Translations under genes and position numbers: made by a program | Assembly: GCF_009834345.1 (NCBI RefSeq) | Contig: NZ_CP035042.1 | Coordinates: 992,001 to 1,056,000, forward strand | Origin: Billgrantia tianxiuensis | GTDB taxonomy: Bacteria; Pseudomonadota; Gammaproteobacteria; Pseudomonadales; Halomonadaceae | Direction of reading: 5' to 3' | Length of the DNA stretch: 64,000 nucleotides | Shown: positions 61,004-64,000 of the stretch, one piece after another | Layout of the letters: every line of letters starts with the position of its first letter | How positions within the stretch are numbered: position 1 is the first letter of the stretch | The notes under the pieces: generated by a model | The model's input: the letters and a program-made list of their open reading frames with translations, nothing else | Told to the model about the DNA's origin: nothing | Databases searched by the model: none

Positions 61004-61428
61004 TGATAGCGACGACCACGGGAGCGACACAGATGCCCGGGCTGGAAGGGGCTTCCGGCTCCACAGCCCTGGCTGACCAGAACCTCTTCGAGCATATGGC
61101 ACGCACGTCCGGCTCGAATCATGGCGCGGTGACACCGGCCGAGCTGGGCGAGAGTCTGTTCGACCGCATGTCGGGTTCCATCGAGCAGTTGCTCCGCCCC
61201 CTGCAGGGGGCGGGTGAGGGCGATGCCTCGCGCACCGTGGCGAGCCGTGAGGCCGCTCAGGGCGAGAGCAGCGCGCAGGGCGAGGGAGCGGAGGCGCTGG
61301 GCGATGTGCAGTTCGAGCGCATGCTGGAGGGACTGCGCGAGGTGTTCGACCATGCGTGCAATGCCAAGCTGCTGGCGACTGGCGCGGGCCAAGTGTCGGG
61401 CACGTGCTCGACAGTACTGCGAGGATAG
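61003..61428 (+). CDS. sctI: SctI, inner rod protein (NolB-like position)
   Basis: 141 residues, mostly disordered and helical. The C-terminus MLEGLREVFDHACNAKLLAT followed by GAGQVSGTCSTVLRG resembles the conserved rod-protein end (HrpB2/NolB class) with its QVSG motif. GTG 60994 is an alternative start, but the RBS favours 61003. SctI polymerises into the inner rod joining export gate and needle. It lies just before sctJ as nolB lies before rhcJ. Confidence 0.75.
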   Translation: MIATTTGATQMPGLEGASGSTALADQNLFEHMARTSGSNHGAVTPAELGESLFDRMSGSIEQLLRPLQGAGEGDASRTVASREAAQGESSAQGEGAEALGDVQFERMLEGLREVFDHACNAKLLATGAGQVSGTCSTVLRG

Positions 61429-61432
61429 CGGC

Positions 61433-62221
61433 TTGCGAGTTGCCCAACGAAGCCGGGGCCTGCTGCGGGTGCTCGCGATCCTGATCGTGGCGCTTGGCCT
61501 ACAGGCCTGTGATGCCGAGCTTTACACCGACCTCAGCGAGCGCGAGGCCAACGTCATGGTGGCGACGCTGGCACGGCATGGCATCTCCGCCAAGCGGGTC
61601 GCGGCGGATGATGGCCGCATGACGGTGACCGTCGACAAGGATCGTTTCGCCGAGGCGGTCGAGATACTGGACCGCCTCGGGTTGCCGCAGGAGCGCTACT
61701 CCAACCTCGGCGAGGTGTTCCAGAGCAACAGCCTGGTCTCTTCGCCACTCCAGGAGCGCGCACAGATGCTCTATGCGCTCAGCGAGGAACTGTCGCACAC
61801 GGTATCGCAGATCGACGGCGTGCTCACGGCGCGGGTGCATGTGGTGCTGCCGGAAAACGACCTGATGCGGCAGAACAGTACACCCTCGTCGGCCTCGGTC
61901 TTCATTCGTCATGCGCCCGACCTCGACGTGGGACCGCTGATCCCGCGCATCAAGACGCTGGTGGCCAACGGCATTGCAGGGCTCTCCTACGACAAGGTGT
62001 CGGTGGTGCCGGTCGCGGCGGTGAGGCTGGAGCCCAGGGGAGACATAGCTCCCCCGACGAGCGCCTTCCTCGGCATTGCCATGCCGGCGAGTAGCGTCGG
62101 TCGCATCAGTTGGCTGTTCGGTGGCTTCGTCGTCCTGCTGCTGAGCCTTGCCGGGGTGCTGGGCTGGATGGCCTGGCAGCGGCGCCGGCGCGATCCCTAT
62201 GATCTGGAGCCGCCGACATGA
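61433..62221 (+). CDS. sctJ: SctJ, inner-ring lipoprotein of the type III system
   Basis: 262 residues from a TTG start preceded by GAGGAT; no in-frame ATG or GTG exists between the sctI stop and the signal peptide. The lipobox is GLQAC. The family core has AELYTDLSEREANVMVATLA, ERYSNLGEVFQSNSLVSSPL, and the second ring-forming motif ARVHVVLPEND. A C-terminal TM helix (FVVLLLSLAGVLGWMAW) anchors it. It assembles with SctD into the inner-membrane rings. Confidence 0.95.
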   Translation: MRVAQRSRGLLRVLAILIVALGLQACDAELYTDLSEREANVMVATLARHGISAKRVAADDGRMTVTVDKDRFAEAVEILDRLGLPQERYSNLGEVFQSNSLVSSPLQERAQMLYALSEELSHTVSQIDGVLTARVHVVLPENDLMRQNSTPSSASVFIRHAPDLDVGPLIPRIKTLVANGIAGLSYDKVSVVPVAAVRLEPRGDIAPPTSAFLGIAMPASSVGRISWLFGGFVVLLLSLAGVLGWMAWQRRRRDPYDLEPPT

Positions 62222-62904
62222 GCGGGTCGCAGGCCACCGCATGGCGTGCCTTCGTCGAGGCACCAACGCATTACATCGCCCGCTCCTGGCTGGACGACTG
62301 CCTGGGCGGCGTGGCCGATGAAGCGACTCTGGAGGATTTCATCAGCCATCCCCGCTTCCAGCGTCGCCTGGTCCACCGCTTGATCGACCGCCATGGCCTG
62401 GTGCCACCCGAAGCGCTGCCGCCTCCCACGCAAGAGGATGCGCCGCTGCTGACGCTGCCGCCTCATGCGGGCGCGACGCTGGTCCGGTACTGCGGCTCGA
62501 TCTGCCACGCCATGGCTTTCGTGCGGGAGATTCGTGCTCCTCGGGTAGTGGCACTCCAGCAGCATTTCGGTGAGTCCGCCTATGCCGCTGCCGTGGCCAA
62601 CCGTGAGCTGGCCGTGGCGAATGCGTCCAGCGATGACATCGAGGCCCTTGAGCGGGAGGTTCGGCGCGATGGCGAGGCTTGCGTGCTGGCCTGGCTGGCA
62701 CTGCTGACACCGGAGTGGGTCGCTTGGCTGAGGTTGGGGCTGGCCGATGACTTGCCGCAAGCGGCGGAAGCGGATGCCGTTCCGGAAGTACAGCGAAAGG
62801 GGCCGGGCATCGTGCGGCGTGCCGCCGCCATCATCGCTGCCGAGATCAGGGAGGCAGAGCATGCACGAACTACCGACGGGACCGGGCAAGATCATCCTGC
62901 GTAG
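62218..62904 (+). CDS. sctK: SctK-like sorting-platform protein (NolU position)
   Basis: 228 residues, soluble, alpha-helical, with a variable sequence typical of SctK: HPRFQRRLVHRLIDRHGLVP and LVRYCGSICHAMAFVREIRA. It is coupled by ATGA to sctJ and overlaps sctL by 44 bp. The position between sctJ and sctL equals nolU in rhizobia and yscK in Yersinia. It likely docks the sorting platform to SctD. Confidence 0.8.
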   Translation: MSGSQATAWRAFVEAPTHYIARSWLDDCLGGVADEATLEDFISHPRFQRRLVHRLIDRHGLVPPEALPPPTQEDAPLLTLPPHAGATLVRYCGSICHAMAFVREIRAPRVVALQQHFGESAYAAAVANRELAVANASSDDIEALEREVRRDGEACVLAWLALLTPEWVAWLRLGLADDLPQAAEADAVPEVQRKGPGIVRRAAAIIAAEIREAEHARTTDGTGQDHPA

Positions 62905-63451
62905 CGCCGAGGCCAAGGCCTGGATCGACGGCTACGCCTTTCTCGAACGGGCCCAGGCGCGGGCCAGGGAGATGGAAGCCAGAACGCGTCATGTCGCCGC
63001 CAGCGCCTATGCCGACGGGTTCGAGGAAGGGCGTCGGGAAGGCGAAGCCCAGGCGGCCGAGCTCCTGGCGCAAACTACCCAGCGGGTGGAGCGTTACCTG
63101 TCAGGGCTCGACCAGTCGCTGACGGAGCTTTGCCTGCGCATGTTGCGGCGCATCCTGGGCGAGTTCGACGACGGTGAGCTGGTGGGCCGCTGCGCGCGTC
63201 AGGCCCTGCGTGAATTTCGTCACGACATGCGGGTCAGCGTGCGCGTCGCTCCCGAGAACGTAGCGAATGTCGAGGCGCTGCTGTCCGCTGGGTCCATGGC
63301 CGATGGCCCCGCATGGCGTGTCGAGGGCGATGAGCAACTGGGTGCGGGGCAATGCCTGCTGGTCAGTCCGGTGGCCATTGTCGATGTCGGCCTCGATGCC
63401 CAACTGAGTGCCCTGCGGCGTGCGCTGACGAACGACAAGGAGACGCGGTGA
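62861..63451 (+). CDS. sctL: SctL, ATPase stator/regulator
   Basis: 196 residues. The N-terminal helical part (EKGR-type: ARAREMEARTRHVAASAYAD, then GFEEGRREGEAQAAELLAQ) precedes the conserved C-terminal domain (LTELCLRMLRRILGEF; VRVAPENVANVEALL; QCLLVSPVAIVDVGLDAQLS). It is FliH-like and binds SctN and SctQ. ATG 62861 follows AGGGAGG. Its stop overlaps the sctN start. Confidence 0.93.
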   Translation: MHELPTGPGKIILRSAEAKAWIDGYAFLERAQARAREMEARTRHVAASAYADGFEEGRREGEAQAAELLAQTTQRVERYLSGLDQSLTELCLRMLRRILGEFDDGELVGRCARQALREFRHDMRVSVRVAPENVANVEALLSAGSMADGPAWRVEGDEQLGAGQCLLVSPVAIVDVGLDAQLSALRRALTNDKETR

Positions 63452-64000
63452 TGAACCTGCCGCAAGCCGAACTCGAAGCGCTGCTGCCACGGCTGGGCGA
63501 ACGCCTGGAGGAAGCCGAGCTGCGCCCGGTGCATGGGCGGGTACGCCGCATTCGTGGCCTGCTGGTGCATGCCAGCGTCGATGGTACCGGAATCGGTGAG
63601 CTGTGTTACTTGCGTGATCCGCTGAGCGGTCGCCATGTCGCCGCCGAGGTGATCGGCTTCGAGGAGGAGCATGCCATTCTCTCGCCGATCGGCGATCTGC
63701 AGGGCATGTCGACCCGAGCCGAAGTGATCACGACCGGGGGGCCGCAGGGGGTACCGGTGGGAGAGGCGTTGCTGGGGCGGGTGATCAGCCCGCTGGGCAC
63801 CTTTCTCGATAGCAGGCCCGAGCATGGCGATGAGCGCCTGTCGCTGTATCCCGTCCACGCCGAGCCGCCACCACCGCTGACGCGCCAATTGATCCAGCAT
63901 CCGCTGGCGCTGGGCATCCGCGCCATCGATGGCCTGTTGACCGTGGCACGCGGCCAGCGCGTTGGCATCTTCGGCGAGCCCGGCGTGGGCAAGTCCTCCC
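63451..64000 (+). CDS. sctN: SctN, type III secretion ATPase, 3' truncated by window edge
   Basis: The first 183 residues are present. The N-terminal beta-barrel has VHGRVRRIRGLLVHASVDGT and CYLRDPLSGRHVAAEVIGF; the catalytic domain begins with GEALLGRVISPLGTFLDS and PLALGIRAIDGLLTVARGQR, then Walker A FGEPGVGKSS. SctN is the hexameric ATPase that strips chaperones. It completes the order SctC-N, SctI, SctJ, SctK, SctL, SctN, as in rhizobial rhc loci; further genes lie to the right. Confidence 0.97.
   Translation, partial: MNLPQAELEALLPRLGERLEEAELRPVHGRVRRIRGLLVHASVDGTGIGELCYLRDPLSGRHVAAEVIGFEEEHAILSPIGDLQGMSTRAEVITTGGPQGVPVGEALLGRVISPLGTFLDSRPEHGDERLSLYPVHAEPPPPLTRQLIQHPLALGIRAIDGLLTVARGQRVGIFGEPGVGKSS

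Overview
The window is a high-GC gammaproteobacterial chromosome segment, most like Halomonadaceae. That assignment is an inference from gene content: trpI divergent from trpBA, a TRAP transporter with its own sensor pair, Lhr, Nfo, many LysR/TetR/MarR/XRE regulators with divergent transporters, and no phage or IS genes. No rRNA, tRNA, CRISPR or transposase was seen.

Layout. (1) 1-12.5 kb: accessory chromosomal genes (C-terminal Ada, Lrp/MFS pair, AraC, EamA, XRE/DHA2-MFS, TetR/SDR with matching operators, azoreductase/LysR, LysE). (2) 12.5-15.6 kb: trpA, trpB and the divergent activator trpI. (3) 15.8-20.1 kb: a tightly coupled cassette of a PqqA-like peptide, PqqD, PqqE, a 30-residue membrane peptide, a four-helix membrane protein, a divergent SerC-fold aminotransferase and a divergent PyrD-fold flavoprotein. 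pqqB, pqqC and pqqF are absent, so this may make PQQ with help from elsewhere or a different peptide-derived product. (4) 20.2-28.3 kb: helicase Lhr, a 54-residue membrane protein missed by length filters, and a DctP-DctQ-DctM TRAP transporter. (5) 28.4-43.8 kb: Cache-domain histidine kinase and response regulator, flavoproteins, Nfo, a PAS-GGDEF cyclase, MocR, GNAT/PaiB genes, AlkA and Ogt, MarR/EamA, nitroreductase, cupin, azoreductase and LysR.

(6) 43.9-52.2 kb: one giant gene (about 2,764 codons after correction of two single-base contractions). It carries long repeats, helical regions, a pertussis-toxin/heat-labile-enterotoxin-like mono-ADP-ribosyltransferase domain with the R-S-E residues, and a C-terminal LysM domain. 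(7) 52.7-64.0 kb: a type III secretion system running off the right edge. Its gene order (SctC N-domains, SctI, SctJ, SctK, SctL, SctN) matches the rhizobial nolW-nolB-rhcJ-nolU-nolV-rhcN order, preceded by sctD and sctX-sctY-sctV. Its outer-membrane parts look like a Tad pilus module: a CpaC-type secretin, a CpaD-like lipoprotein and a TadD-like TPR lipoprotein, while the classical SctC N0-N1 domains stand alone in a separate gene. The giant ADP-ribosylating protein beside it is a candidate substrate.

A technical point affects reading of the whole window. Ten reading-frame breaks (araC, trpB, trpI, histidine kinase, GGDEF, MocR, second EamA, two in the giant gene, sctD) are each repaired by adding one base to a short homopolymer. 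This looks like systematic homopolymer under-calling in the assembly rather than gene decay; genes broken this way are listed as single CDS spanning the break.
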